From contig CAISPO010000003.1 of the NCBI GenBank assembly GCA_903887415.1, forward strand, positions 124,001 to 188,000: 64,000 bases of DNA, given 5' to 3'. Below the pieces are notes generated by a model, which saw nothing but the letters and a program-made list of their open reading frames with translations, was not told the origin of the DNA and did no database searches. Positions 7,740 to 15,586 of the stretch are shown in pieces (the stretch's first letter is position 1; each line of letters begins with the position of its first letter). The translations under genes were made by a program, and so were the position numbers. The DNA comes from an uncultured Bacteroidota bacterium. Its GTDB lineage: Bacteria > Bacteroidota > Bacteroidia > Chitinophagales > Chitinophagaceae.

Positions 7740-8033
7740 CTAAGTATGTTCAGCAAAGTAAATTGCATCGCTTATTCTTTCCTCCAGGTGATCATCCGCA
7801 GTGATCCATTCCGGCATATTCGCAGGTTGGCTATAGATAAAAGGATAAGATGCCTTATTGTGGCTTTTTTGCATATCAAAGTCAGATTCCGGATAGCCGC
7901 TTCTGACCTTATACATAACCCGGCCTGCATTGTGAATTATTCTAAACGTAAACAATACTTCCTGCCCCCGTCCCTTTACTTTGAACCGTTTCTCGAAAAA
8001 AACATTTGTTTTATTTTCCATTTTCACTGTCAT
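7740..8033 (-). CDS. Small hypothetical protein
   Basis: A 97-residue protein with alternating polar and aromatic residues and a C-terminal DDHLEERISDAIYFAEHT helix. No motif is recognised and there is no signal peptide or membrane segment. A second ATG at 8021 (MENKTNVFF) is equally plausible as start. It is convergent with the hydrolase gene, 70 bases away. Composition and predicted structure look protein-like, but the small size keeps confidence moderate. The opposite-strand frame at 7746-8045 covers the same bases and is considered the shadow. Confidence 0.5.
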   Translation of the reverse strand: MTVKMENKTNVFFEKRFKVKGRGQEVLFTFRIIHNAGRVMYKVRSGYPESDFDMQKSHNKASYPFIYSQPANMPEWITADDHLEERISDAIYFAEHT

Positions 8034-8120
8034 ACACTATTCTAATCACTATCATGCCATGAACAGAGCCCAAACGAAAAAAATTGCATTTTCACTTTCT
8101 TTTATATTTTTACTGCAGCA

Positions 8121-8699
8121 TTGCCCATAAAAACTTATACACTCTTGAAAAAAACTTTATTCCTGATACTGCTGACAGTGTGCTTTGCGCAGGCAGATGC
8201 ACAGTATTTTACCAGGGAGTATGTGAGGCGGTACCATATAGCGCTGACAGCAACCAGCCCGCTAAGCGGCACATTTAAATACGGTGGTGGCATTGAAGAC
8301 CGGTGGCGCAACTTCGCGTACATGTTCAGCTACAACAAGTACTATCATGGCCTTTACCCCGGCACAGAGAGTGACCTGGAGATCAGGATTTACCTCCGGA
8401 AAATGTGGATAAACTCGCGATTTAATGTCATCTTCCAGAACTTCATATATGCACGCGGGATCTTCGGCACGGCAGGATATGACGGGCCTAACGTGACTAT
8501 ATTTGGCTTCAGCGATAATGCCATTCTGCCTGAAAATGCTTATTACGGCGGGTCGGCGGGTGTGGGGCGCAGGTATAGCAAGGGCGTGCTGTTCTTCACG
8601 CTAAGAGGAGGCGTACGTGTCATTGAGCTCCCCGGCTTGCCCACAGAGTATAAGAACTACTATCGTATCTTCTACTTCACCGGCCAGGCTCCATACTAG
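8121..8699 (+). CDS. Secreted hypothetical protein, possible outer-membrane barrel
   Basis: A 192-residue product with a clear signal peptide: LLKKTLFLILLTVCFAQADAQ, cleavage expected near residue 28. The mature part is rich in alternating aromatic and polar residues (YYHGLYPG, FNVIFQNFIYARG, VLFFTLRGGVRVI), as in outer-membrane beta-barrel strands, but is short for a full barrel. Both possible starts are TTG (8121 or 8145); the second gives the simpler signal peptide MKKTLFLILL. No ATG is in frame before the hydrophobic core. No family is recognised. Confidence 0.6.
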   Translation: MPIKTYTLLKKTLFLILLTVCFAQADAQYFTREYVRRYHIALTATSPLSGTFKYGGGIEDRWRNFAYMFSYNKYYHGLYPGTESDLEIRIYLRKMWINSRFNVIFQNFIYARGIFGTAGYDGPNVTIFGFSDNAILPENAYYGGSAGVGRRYSKGVLFFTLRGGVRVIELPGLPTEYKNYYRIFYFTGQAPY

Positions 8700-8939
8700 A
8701 GGCAAACCTGCAATTGGGGATACAGATATAGTTTCAGAAAGGGCGCACAAAAGACCTCTCGCCGGCCCTCTCCAAAGGAGCGGGTGAAGTAGAACGAGTT
8801 GTGTACACCCAACTACGCAAGTATAGGAATTGCGAAGATGCCATTCCTGCAAGGTGTTTTAAAGGGCGCACAAACGGTTTGCCCCGACAAGGGGAAATTT
8901 GAAATTTCTTCATTTCATGCCCGTAGCTATCGGGACAAA
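8700..8939. other. Intergenic stretch with dispersed repeats
   Basis: The convergent gap between the secreted protein gene and the S9 peptidase holds two copies of AAAGGGCGCACAAA (8738-8751 and 8862-8875), a GGCCCTCTCCAAAGGAG block near 8763, and CCCGTAGCTATCGGGA near 8920. No gene is seen. Confidence 0.5.
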
Positions 8940-11000
8940 TTACTTCAGCGTCTCATCCAGCCACTTGAAAAACTCTCTCTGCCATGCAATGCCATTTTGC
9001 GGATGCAGTACCCAGTGGTTCTCATTGGGCAAGTACAGCAGCTTTGCATTCAGCCCGTGCAGCTTTGCAGCCTGGAAGGCTTCGAGCCCCTGCTCTATGG
9101 GCACACGGTAGTCGAGGCCGCCTTGTATGATCATGATGGGGGTGTTCCATTTGTTTACAAAGTTCACCGGGTTGTAGCGGTCATAGCTCAGTGGTGCGGG
9201 GTCTTTCCAGAACGGGCCACCGATGTCCCAGTTGGCAAACCACAGCTCCTCAGTGGTGCCGTACCAGCTTTTCAGGTCGAACAAGCCATCGTGGGCAATG
9301 AATGTTTTGAAACGGTTGTTATGCACACCGGCAAGCATATATACACTATAGCCGCCGTAGCTGGCACCCACGCAGCCCAGCCGGCCCTTGTCCACAAAAG
9401 GTTCTTTGCTGAACTCATCTATCGCGGTCAGGTAATCCTGTATAGGCAGGCCGCCCCAGTCTTTGCTGATCTCTTCGTTCCACTTTACGCCCCAGCCAGG
9501 CATACCCCGGCGGTTTGGTGCTACTATTATGTAGCCTTGCGCTGCCATAAGCTGAAAGTTCCACCGCACGCTATAGAATTGTGATAAGGCAGACTGCGGG
9601 CCACCCTGGCAATACAACAACGTAGGGTATTTCTTGGCCGGGTCGAAGTCGGGAGGATAAATGATCCAGGTATGCAGGGTAGCGCCATCGGTAGTAGTCA
9701 TGGAGCGCAGCTCTGTTTTGCTCATTTTCAGGTGCTGGTAAGTGGCATCGTTCTCATGCGAGAGCTGCCGCATATCCCCATACTTTGGCTTCACTGCGTA
9801 TATCTCTGCGGAGTGGTTCATATCGCAGCGGGTCACTATTATATCTCCGCCTGCCTCACCTAATATTCCGGTTATATCATACTTACCTTTTGTTATGTTG
9901 TTTACCGTAACGTTTTCACTTTCGCCTTTCTTGTTGTTTGGTACAGTCACATCGAATAGCTGCTCTGTGCCTTCAAAAGGTGCAGTGAAGTATATCTTCT
10001 CATTACCATTGCTCCAGGTAAATCCATTTACAGTGCCGTCCCACTTAGCAGTAAGGTTCATTTTCTTCATAGATGCCACGTCCATTACTATAATGTCATT
10101 CTTATCGGCTTCGTAGCCATCGCGCCCCATGCTCAGCCAGGCAATCTTCCTGCCATCTTTGTTGAAGGCAGGCGCCATATCATAGCCTACCATTCCGTCT
10201 GTCCAGTTGGTTGTTTTGCCGGTTTCTATGTCATAATAGTACAGGTCGGTATTTGTGCTTTGGGCATATTCCTTGCCGAACTTCTTTTTACACACATACA
10301 CAAACCCATTGTTATCCGGCGACCAGACCAGGTCCTCACCGCCGCCGAAGGGCTTTTGTGGGCAGTCATAGGGTTCATCTTCCATCAGGTCTTTGGTAGT
10401 GCCGTCTTTAATGTTCGCGAGGAAAATGTGGGAGAACTTGCCATCCTCCCAGGTGTCCCAATGCCGGTAGTCGAGGTCGGTATATACTTTTGCAGTGGTG
10501 TTGGGGAGGTCGCTGTATATATCCGTACCCAACATTGGCTTTACCAGCACATCTTTGGAATAGGCCACATATTGGCCATCGGGCGATACCCATACATTTT
10601 CGGCATCCTGCAGCTTGTTGTATATTTCTTTCCAGGTGGCGCCGCTATCCGCGCTCTGGTACAGGAAGTTATCGTAGGTGGCAAACCACATTTTGTCGTA
10701 CCGCTGCGTTACCGTTTTACCGGCTTCGGTAGTCCATTCTTTTTTAGTGCCGTCCTCTACATTTACCCGGTATTGATGGGTTACGCTTTTTTCGGTTTTC
10801 CAGTCGGTAGTTTTTGTGGAGTAGTATGCATACCTGCCATCTTTGCTCACACCTTCACCATTAACACGGTGCAAGCTCCACAGGAGCTCCGGCGTCATAT
10901 GATCTGGCTGTGCCGCGGGCTGCGGTTGTGCGAAGGCCATCACTGGCAATAAAACAAGTGCGACAGCAGCCTTTGCAGCATTAAGTAGTCTGTTATTCAT
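8940..11000 (-). CDS. S9 family peptidase (prolyl oligopeptidase / DPP-type)
   Basis: A 686-residue secreted serine peptidase. A signal peptide ending FAQ at about residue 25 is followed by an N-terminal beta-propeller (about 30-430) with WSPDNNGFVYV and similar blades, then an alpha/beta-hydrolase domain. The catalytic triad reads Ser547 (GASYGG), Asp630 (GGLDYRVP) and His662 (NENHW). Length and order fit acylaminoacyl-peptidase or dipeptidyl-peptidase enzymes that act on peptides in the periplasm. It is transcribed alone, with 240 bases of repeat-containing intergenic DNA downstream. Confidence 0.92.
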   Translation of the reverse strand: MNNRLLNAAKAAVALVLLPVMAFAQPQPAAQPDHMTPELLWSLHRVNGEGVSKDGRYAYYSTKTTDWKTEKSVTHQYRVNVEDGTKKEWTTEAGKTVTQRYDKMWFATYDNFLYQSADSGATWKEIYNKLQDAENVWVSPDGQYVAYSKDVLVKPMLGTDIYSDLPNTTAKVYTDLDYRHWDTWEDGKFSHIFLANIKDGTTKDLMEDEPYDCPQKPFGGGEDLVWSPDNNGFVYVCKKKFGKEYAQSTNTDLYYYDIETGKTTNWTDGMVGYDMAPAFNKDGRKIAWLSMGRDGYEADKNDIIVMDVASMKKMNLTAKWDGTVNGFTWSNGNEKIYFTAPFEGTEQLFDVTVPNNKKGESENVTVNNITKGKYDITGILGEAGGDIIVTRCDMNHSAEIYAVKPKYGDMRQLSHENDATYQHLKMSKTELRSMTTTDGATLHTWIIYPPDFDPAKKYPTLLYCQGGPQSALSQFYSVRWNFQLMAAQGYIIVAPNRRGMPGWGVKWNEEISKDWGGLPIQDYLTAIDEFSKEPFVDKGRLGCVGASYGGYSVYMLAGVHNNRFKTFIAHDGLFDLKSWYGTTEELWFANWDIGGPFWKDPAPLSYDRYNPVNFVNKWNTPIMIIQGGLDYRVPIEQGLEAFQAAKLHGLNAKLLYLPNENHWVLHPQNGIAWQREFFKWLDETLK

Positions 11001-11132
11001 ATTTCATATTGAGGCGTAAAAATAGTAATTAAACTTTGTTCGCTACGCATAAGGCGTATCTCAGCTCTTCGCAAATCCGGTAGCCCCTTTCGGAGCACAC
11101 CGTGTTATCAAAGAAATACGCCTACAGCACAG

Positions 11133-12668
11133 TTACCTGGATGGCGCCTTGTCTTTGGAATTTGACAACGGCTTCGGCTTCTCCTCAAAATCTATCACGT
11201 TCTCAAAGCCGGCCCTTAGTTTTAATTCCTCGGAATATGGGATCACTTCTTCCGGCTGTAGTTTGCCAAACAGATCACCGGTATCCCATTTGCCGTTACC
11301 ATTCTTGTCAACAATGATGCGGAATGTGTATTTGCCGGGCTTCAAACGAACGAGGTCAACGATAGTATCTAAAACGGGTTTTTGATATACCGTATCCTTG
11401 TCTGTGGTGACCATGAGGACAAACTGGCTGCCAAAATATTTTGTGGGCAAATGCATCTGTATCTTCCCGTAATCATCGTCTTCCTGCGTATGAAAGGTGT
11501 AGCGCGATGGCATCAGGTCTTTCCCGGCTGTATCTTTTGCGAAACCTTTGGCCAGCCTTAGCGTATATATTTTATCCTCCAACCACTGCATATCTCCGGG
11601 TGAGCCGGGATAAATATGATATACCAGCGGACGCACGGTATCCGCAGTAATAGAAATGCCGATAACTATGGCCACACCGGAACTGTCGTATGAAAGGGAA
11701 ATTTTGTCTTTATTCAGTTGGGTTAATTTTGTAAATGTCAGGTTTATGGGTTTAGTAATGTCGAATGTCCGTTTGGCTGCATTAGTAGTGTCCAGGTTTA
11801 CGGAGTAGCTGACGTTGCCCGCATCCTTACTCTTTCTTTTGAAACCGCTTTCTTTTGCCATACTGTCGGCAACTTTCTTCAGGCTATCGGTATTCTTATT
11901 GGCCGTATCCACTACCTCAGAAAACAGCCGCAGCAATACTGGCTTCTGACTGGTGTCTCCAGGTGTTACTGTTTGCTCATTGAAGGCGATCATATCACCG
12001 GCAAGAGGGCCATCATAGATGAGGTTATTGTTTGCGTCTTTAAGCGCATATATCCGGAAGCTCCTGCCGGGCAAGCCCTTGAAATCATACTCACCTTTGG
12101 CATTGGCCTTGGTAACGTATTTTGGTTTATGCTTTACTACAGCGCTGTCATTGTCCTTAGCGCTATACAGCACTACCAGCACCCCGCCAGTATCCGGCAG
12201 GCCAGTAACAGCGCTTATCACCTTTCCTTTTAATTCCAGCGAATCGAAATATGCGCCTGTGCTGAATGTATAGACATAACCGGTTTTCCCTTTCCCCATG
12301 AACGGGTTGCTTTCGTGAAGGTCTTTTATTGCTTTGCCAAATGACAGGCGATAAGTGGTATTTTCCTCCAGCAAGGAGTCAACTATCTTAACGATGACGT
12401 GTTTGTTATTTGACGTTACCACCGGCTGAATGGCGAGGATAGGCGACAATTCCACTTCTTTTGTAACATCGCTTACCGTGATGTATTCATCAAAATACAT
12501 TTCCAGCCGCTTCACGCGTGTATTCAATAACGAATCGGCGGGGTCTATAGAAACCAGTTTTGGGGGAATAGTATCTTTTTTGCCACCCGTGGGCGCAGTG
12601 ATATTAGCGCAACCTGCACTGATACAAACTATAACAAAAAATAAAAGGCGGCGGGCGCAGGTATTCAT
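11133..12668 (-). CDS. Ig-like (Big_5) domain lipoprotein
   Basis: A 511-residue lipoprotein: signal peptide with lipobox ISAGC puts the lipidated Cys at residue 20. The conserved start (NITAPTGGKKDTIPPKL) leads into a Big_5-type Ig-like domain (about 35-135: FDEYITVSDV, ENTTYRLSFG, YTFSTG). A carboxypeptidase-regulatory-like beta sandwich follows (about 145-230: KGEYDFKGLPGRSFRIYALKDANNN), then a C-terminal region ending with a similar RLKPGKYTFRIIVDKNGNGKWDTGD motif. This architecture is widespread in Bacteroidota and usually has no assigned function. It probably sits on the outer membrane. A TAnnTTTG box lies at 12676-12683 on the same strand. Confidence 0.85.
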   Translation of the reverse strand: MNTCARRLLFFVIVCISAGCANITAPTGGKKDTIPPKLVSIDPADSLLNTRVKRLEMYFDEYITVSDVTKEVELSPILAIQPVVTSNNKHVIVKIVDSLLEENTTYRLSFGKAIKDLHESNPFMGKGKTGYVYTFSTGAYFDSLELKGKVISAVTGLPDTGGVLVVLYSAKDNDSAVVKHKPKYVTKANAKGEYDFKGLPGRSFRIYALKDANNNLIYDGPLAGDMIAFNEQTVTPGDTSQKPVLLRLFSEVVDTANKNTDSLKKVADSMAKESGFKRKSKDAGNVSYSVNLDTTNAAKRTFDITKPINLTFTKLTQLNKDKISLSYDSSGVAIVIGISITADTVRPLVYHIYPGSPGDMQWLEDKIYTLRLAKGFAKDTAGKDLMPSRYTFHTQEDDDYGKIQMHLPTKYFGSQFVLMVTTDKDTVYQKPVLDTIVDLVRLKPGKYTFRIIVDKNGNGKWDTGDLFGKLQPEEVIPYSEELKLRAGFENVIDFEEKPKPLSNSKDKAPSR

Positions 12669-12675
12669 TTGCGCC

Positions 12676-12683
12676 CAAAAATA
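12676..12683 (-). promoter_or_regulatory. TATTTTTG -7 box for the Ig-like lipoprotein gene
   Basis: On the minus strand this reads TATTTTTG, an exact TAnnTTTG match to the Bacteroidota sigma-ABfr -7 element. It ends 8 bases before the start codon at 12668, so the leader would be only a few bases. No clear -33 element was identified. Confidence 0.45.
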
Positions 12684-12723
12684 ACTTGAAAATGTTACAA
12701 TCTATCGCAGTGGCGTAAAAGGT

Positions 12724-12806
12724 TTCTCGCAAACCTGCTTACCAGCAGGCAGGGACGCAAAGCTTGCTATTCACTCATTTTGTTTTAAAGGCCGCCAAGC
12801 GCGAGT
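12724..12806. repeat. Dispersed intergenic repeat (CTCGCAAA...AAGGCCGCCAAG)
   Basis: Contains TTTCTCGCAAACC, a CCTGCTTACCAGCAGG stem, GACGCAAAGCTTGC and TTTAAAGGCCGCCAAGCGCGAG. The same elements, in the same order, appear at about 2470-2535. Confidence 0.5.
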
Positions 12807-12888
12807 TTGAATTTTGCAAACATCTGTTTTGGTACTGGTATTTCTCTTTTTTAGAGCGTTTTATTCCCGACCTTTGCGCACGTTAAGA

Positions 12889-13440
12889 ATGAACGCTCCA
12901 ATCATGCATTTTACAATGTTATTATTCTTCAGTTTTTTGTTTGCCCCCCAGCAGGAGCAGGTTCCTGCCAGTATATATGACTTTAAAGTAACCGCGCTGA
13001 ATGGCGGCACTATCGATTTTTCACAGTTCAAGGGGAAGAAAATACTGATCGTGAACACAGCTTCCAAGTGCGGCTTCACACCGCAATATGATGCGCTTGA
13101 GGCGCTATCTAAAAAGTATAAGGACAAGCTGGTTATTGTAGGCTTCCCGGCAAATAACTTCCTGTTCCAGGAGCCGGGCTCCAATGAAAAGATCGCAACG
13201 TTTTGCAAAGAGAACTATGGCGTTACTTTCCCGATGGCAGCAAAAGTATCTGTGAAGGGAAGCAAGATGGCGCCCATTTATCGCTGGCTTACTGAGAAAA
13301 AGTATAACGGATTTGAAGACACCCATGTAAAATGGAATTTTCAAAAGTACCTCATTGATGAAAACGGGCGCCTTATTTCTTCATTTTCGCCTGCTACCCC
13401 ACCCGACAGCCCGGAAATTATAGCCTTAATAGAAAAATAA
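12889..13440 (+). CDS. Glutathione peroxidase (Cys type), secreted
   Basis: A 183-residue thiol peroxidase. From ATG 12889 an N-terminal hydrophobic stretch (MHFTMLLFFSFLFAP) suggests export. The catalytic tetrad is Cys61 (NTASKCGFTPQY), Gln94 (NNFLFQEPGSN), Trp149 and Asn150 (KWNFQKYL). Cysteine replaces selenocysteine, as in most bacterial homologues, which usually use thioredoxin to reduce peroxides. The frame can be opened at a TTG (12814), but the added residues read through a dispersed repeat. ATG 12904 is an alternative. It is convergent with the thioesterase gene, three bases apart. Confidence 0.92.
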   Translation: MNAPIMHFTMLLFFSFLFAPQQEQVPASIYDFKVTALNGGTIDFSQFKGKKILIVNTASKCGFTPQYDALEALSKKYKDKLVIVGFPANNFLFQEPGSNEKIATFCKENYGVTFPMAAKVSVKGSKMAPIYRWLTEKKYNGFEDTHVKWNFQKYLIDENGRLISSFSPATPPDSPEIIALIEK

Positions 13441-13443
13441 TTT

Positions 13444-13881
13444 TCAGGATCCCAACAAATATTTTCTGAGCTCACCCGTCATTTGTGCAATAGTTCTTGT
13501 CTTGTAATCGAAACAAACCATGCCTGTTTTCGCATGAGCAATGTCTGAATTTAAGCCGTTCCTCAATGTGTATATTTGGTACAATAGATCAAATGTGCGA
13601 TCTGTAATTTCCTCTGCATAAATGCATACGGTAAGCACATCGCCATAGAATGACTCTCCCCGGTAAGAAATCATCACATCGGCCATGATCATACTGTTGC
13701 CGCCAGCGTTCATTTCGGTGTAGCCTTTACTGCTCAGCATCTGCATCCGCGCCTCGTGTATAATGGACAGAATAGCGTCATTGCCTACATGCCCGCCATA
13801 ATTTACATCGCCAATGCGTACAGGAATTGTAGCAACAAACAATGAATTCTCGTTTGGAAATTTTATCTTTACACGACCCAT
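13444..13881 (-). CDS. Acyl-CoA thioesterase-like hotdog protein (4HBT type)
   Basis: A 145-residue single hotdog-fold protein. IPVRIGDVNYGGHVGNDAILSIIHEAR (about 19-45) carries the D..Y.GHV.N motif of 4-hydroxybenzoyl-CoA thioesterase-type enzymes with Asp in the active-site loop. MISYRGESFYGD is the following strand pair. It hydrolyses acyl-CoA thioesters in the cytoplasm; chain specificity is unknown. The frame extends upstream to 14178 but would overlap the clear FAH gene on the other strand, so ATG 13881 is used. It is divergent from that gene, with 21 bases between the starts. Confidence 0.85.
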   Translation of the reverse strand: MGRVKIKFPNENSLFVATIPVRIGDVNYGGHVGNDAILSIIHEARMQMLSSKGYTEMNAGGNSMIMADVMISYRGESFYGDVLTVCIYAEEITDRTFDLLYQIYTLRNGLNSDIAHAKTGMVCFDYKTRTIAQMTGELRKYLLGS

Positions 13882-13902
13882 AATAATACCGGAGAATAAT
13901 TT

Positions 13903-14514
13903 ATGAAAATAATTTGCGTCGGGCGAAATTACGCAGAACATGCCAAAGAATTGAGCAACGAAGTTCCAAAAGAGCCCGTGATATTTATTAAGCCGAAAGC
14001 GGCGTTGCTGATGCCGGAAAAGCCACTCTACTATCCGGAGTTTACAGACGACCTGCAGTATGAATGTGAACTGGTGGTAAAAATCTGCAAGAACGGGAAA
14101 CACATACAGGAGAAATTTGCGAACAAATACTATGACCAGTTGACACTGGGTATAGACTTCACCGCACGCGATCTGCAAAACAATCTAAAAAGCAAGGGCC
14201 TGCCGTGGGAAATAGCTAAGGGGTTTGATGGGTCTGCGGCAGTAGGCACGTTTATCCCAATCACCGCTGAGACCAACATGCGCAATATTTCCTTCCAACT
14301 AAAAAAGAACGATGAACAGGTGCAGGATGGCAATAGCCGCGATATGATCTTCAGCCTGGACAGGATCATAGCTTATGTATCTAAGTTCTTCACCATAAAC
14401 ATAGGCGATATGATATTTACCGGTACGCCGGCCGGCGTAGGCCCCGTAACCCCCGGTGACAAGCTGGAAGGGATACTGATGGGAGATAAGGTGCTGGATG
14501 TGGAAATACGGTGA
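13903..14514 (+). CDS. Fumarylacetoacetate hydrolase (FAH) family protein
   Basis: A 203-residue compact FAH-family enzyme beginning MKIICVGRNYAEHAKEL. Metal ligands are visible as Glu53 and Glu55 in YECELV and Asp84 in GIDFTARD. Later PWEIAKGFDGSAAVG and IFTGTPAGVGPV are family signatures. The short single-domain form is like human FAHD1 and bacterial acylpyruvase or oxaloacetate decarboxylase enzymes that cleave or decarboxylate beta-keto acids. It is divergent from the thioesterase gene, with only 21 bases for control of both. Confidence 0.9.
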   Translation: MKIICVGRNYAEHAKELSNEVPKEPVIFIKPKAALLMPEKPLYYPEFTDDLQYECELVVKICKNGKHIQEKFANKYYDQLTLGIDFTARDLQNNLKSKGLPWEIAKGFDGSAAVGTFIPITAETNMRNISFQLKKNDEQVQDGNSRDMIFSLDRIIAYVSKFFTINIGDMIFTGTPAGVGPVTPGDKLEGILMGDKVLDVEIR

Positions 14515-14531
14515 TTTGTCGGAATTGGTTC

Positions 14532-14623
14532 CGATGGAATTAGGAATTAGGATTGGAAGTATAAAAAACTCAAGCGTAAACGCAACAATCCTAAATCCAA
14601 ATTACTAATTCCAAATTCCATCG
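14532..14623. repeat. Long imperfect inverted repeat between FAH gene and tRNA
   Basis: CGATGGAATT at 14532-14541 pairs exactly with 14614-14623, and TAGGATTG at 14548-14555 with 14586-14593, with AATT-rich partial pairing between. The element lies after the FAH stop codon and may act as terminator. The AATTCCAAATTCC sequence recurs at 38197-38217 and 60596-60606. Confidence 0.55.
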
Positions 14624-14654
14624 ACAAAAATTCCCATTTCCAAAAAAAACTCCC

Positions 14655-14662
14655 TACATTTG
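14655..14662 (+). promoter_or_regulatory. TACATTTG -7 box for tRNA-Leu
   Basis: An exact TAnnTTTG match 27 bases upstream of the mature tRNA 5' end, a normal distance for a short precursor leader. A -33 element was not clear in the A-rich sequence upstream. Confidence 0.55.
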
Positions 14663-14688
14663 CAGGCCCTGAAACACAAATCAGTAAT

Positions 14689-14772
14689 GCCCGGGTGGCG
14701 AAATTGGTAGACGCACTGTGTTCAGGTCGCAGCGTTCGCAAGGATGTGCTGGTTCGAATCCAGTCCCGGGCA
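14689..14772 (+). tRNA. tRNA-Leu (anticodon CAG)
   Basis: A class II tRNA of 84 bases without encoded CCA. The acceptor stem GCCCGGG (14689-14695) pairs with CCCGGGC (14765-14771), with A73 discriminator at 14772. The anticodon stem CTGTG/CGCAG encloses TTCAGGT with anticodon CAG. The long variable arm CGTTC-GCAA-GGATG and the T arm GCTGG-TTCGAAT-CCAGT are intact. It reads CUG codons. Its 3' end is copied at 15415-15429 and, degenerately, at 16631-16656, so the tRNA has served as an insertion target while staying complete. Confidence 0.95.
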
Positions 14773-14774
14773 CT
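14760..14774 (+). repeat. att-like direct repeat, copy A (tRNA-Leu 3' end)
   Basis: CCAGTCCCGGGCACT at the end of tRNA-Leu is repeated exactly at 15415-15429, 655 bases downstream. Similarity continues past the 15-base core through AAAT.A.AGCGGAGAA and the terminator hairpin. Confidence 0.8.
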
Positions 14775-14782
14775 TAAATAAG

Positions 14783-14823
14783 AGCGGAGAAACAGCAGAG
14801 AGCGGTTTCTTCGCTTTTTTTTG
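14783..14823 (+). terminator. Rho-independent terminator of tRNA-Leu
   Basis: AGCGGAGAAAC (14783-14793) pairs with GTTTCTTCGCT (14805-14815; one G-U pair) and is followed by eight T. It lies between the tRNA and the HNH gene, so the latter needs its own promoter. Confidence 0.85.
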
Positions 14824-14853
14824 TCGGTATAGAATTAAAAAAACGAAGCAAAA

Positions 14854-15435
14854 ATGAAAAAGAAGGATATAAAACGCCATTTAAAAGATTATCAAATATT
14901 CAGTCGCACGTCAACGATAAGTCATGCTTTTGCATCTGCTTTATCGATTGCAGATATTTATGACGACGAAGTGATCGATGCCGCGTTAAAAATACTTGGT
15001 CAGGACCCAGAAAACGATCTGTTGTGTGCATATTGTGACAAACCCGCAGAAACATGGGATCATGTAAAGGCGATCGTCAACAAAGGTCAATATTCCGGAA
15101 ATGGTCACCAGGTTAATAATTTGCTTCCATGTTGCAAATCATGTAATTCTTCGAAAGGAAATAAAAATTGGGATACATTTTTGAGGCAAAAAGGTTGGGA
15201 TACAAATGACAGGATGCAAAGAATCGAAAAATACGTTTCCTACAATTTTTTAGACGCAACTAATCTTCTTAAATCAGATGAATTTAAAGATGATTTGGGG
15301 AGAATGGATGAAATCAAAAACGAAATTTTCAGTCTCTTTAAAAAAGGGGATGAGCAGGCTAAAAAAATACGCGACAAGCTGAGACATTTGAAATCCAAAA
15401 ATCAAAGCAAAAACCCAGTCCCGGGCACTAAATGA
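14854..15435 (+). CDS. HNH endonuclease, inserted at tRNA-Leu
   Basis: A 193-residue protein with a textbook HNH nuclease core: Cys58-x2-Cys61 (LCAYCD), Asp69-His70 (TWDHV), Asn88-Asn89 (QVNNLLPCC) and Cys94-x2-Cys97 followed by Asn98 and Lys101 (CNSSKGNKNW). The Cys pairs hold a structural zinc and His70 is the expected general base. A helical N-terminal region and a Lys-rich C-terminal helix flank it. The last residues (PVPGTK) are encoded by a second copy of the tRNA-Leu 3' end, so the stop codon falls inside the duplicated repeat. Its codons are AT-richer than the neighbouring genes. I infer a homing-type or transposition-like mobile gene that restored its target on insertion; a restriction-type role cannot be excluded. 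Confidence 0.9.
   Translation: MKKKDIKRHLKDYQIFSRTSTISHAFASALSIADIYDDEVIDAALKILGQDPENDLLCAYCDKPAETWDHVKAIVNKGQYSGNGHQVNNLLPCCKSCNSSKGNKNWDTFLRQKGWDTNDRMQRIEKYVSYNFLDATNLLKSDEFKDDLGRMDEIKNEIFSLFKKGDEQAKKIRDKLRHLKSKNQSKNPVPGTK
15415..15429 (+). repeat. att-like direct repeat, copy B
   Basis: Exact copy of the 15-base tRNA-Leu 3' end at 14760-14774, followed by a copy of the tRNA terminator region with scattered changes. It encodes the C-terminus of the HNH protein. Confidence 0.8.
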
Positions 15436-15436
15436 A

Positions 15437-15477
15437 AGCGGAGAATGAAGAGCGGAGAGCAGTTTCTCCGCTTTTTT
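15437..15477 (+). terminator. Terminator hairpin, duplicated from the tRNA terminator
   Basis: AGCGGAGAA (15437-15445) pairs exactly with TTCTCCGCT (15464-15472), followed by a T-run. It resembles 14783-14823 and ends the HNH transcript. Confidence 0.8.
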
Positions 15478-15586
15478 GTTGTCAGCAATGGTCAGCGCAC
15501 TTATTGATTTTCCAAATAACCCCATTCCAAAAACTACTTGCTACTCCGGCCTTACATGAAGTTTGTAATCACGAACTTTGCAAGCA

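Noticed and set aside
8799-9584. 261-codon plus-strand open frame overlapping the S9 peptidase gene
   Set aside because: It is antisense to the conserved catalytic domain of the peptidase and has no motif.
14854-15435. HNH gene as part of a group I or group II intron or an intein
   Set aside because: No intron core or splice motifs are seen around it, and the tRNA is uninterrupted with its own terminator before the gene.
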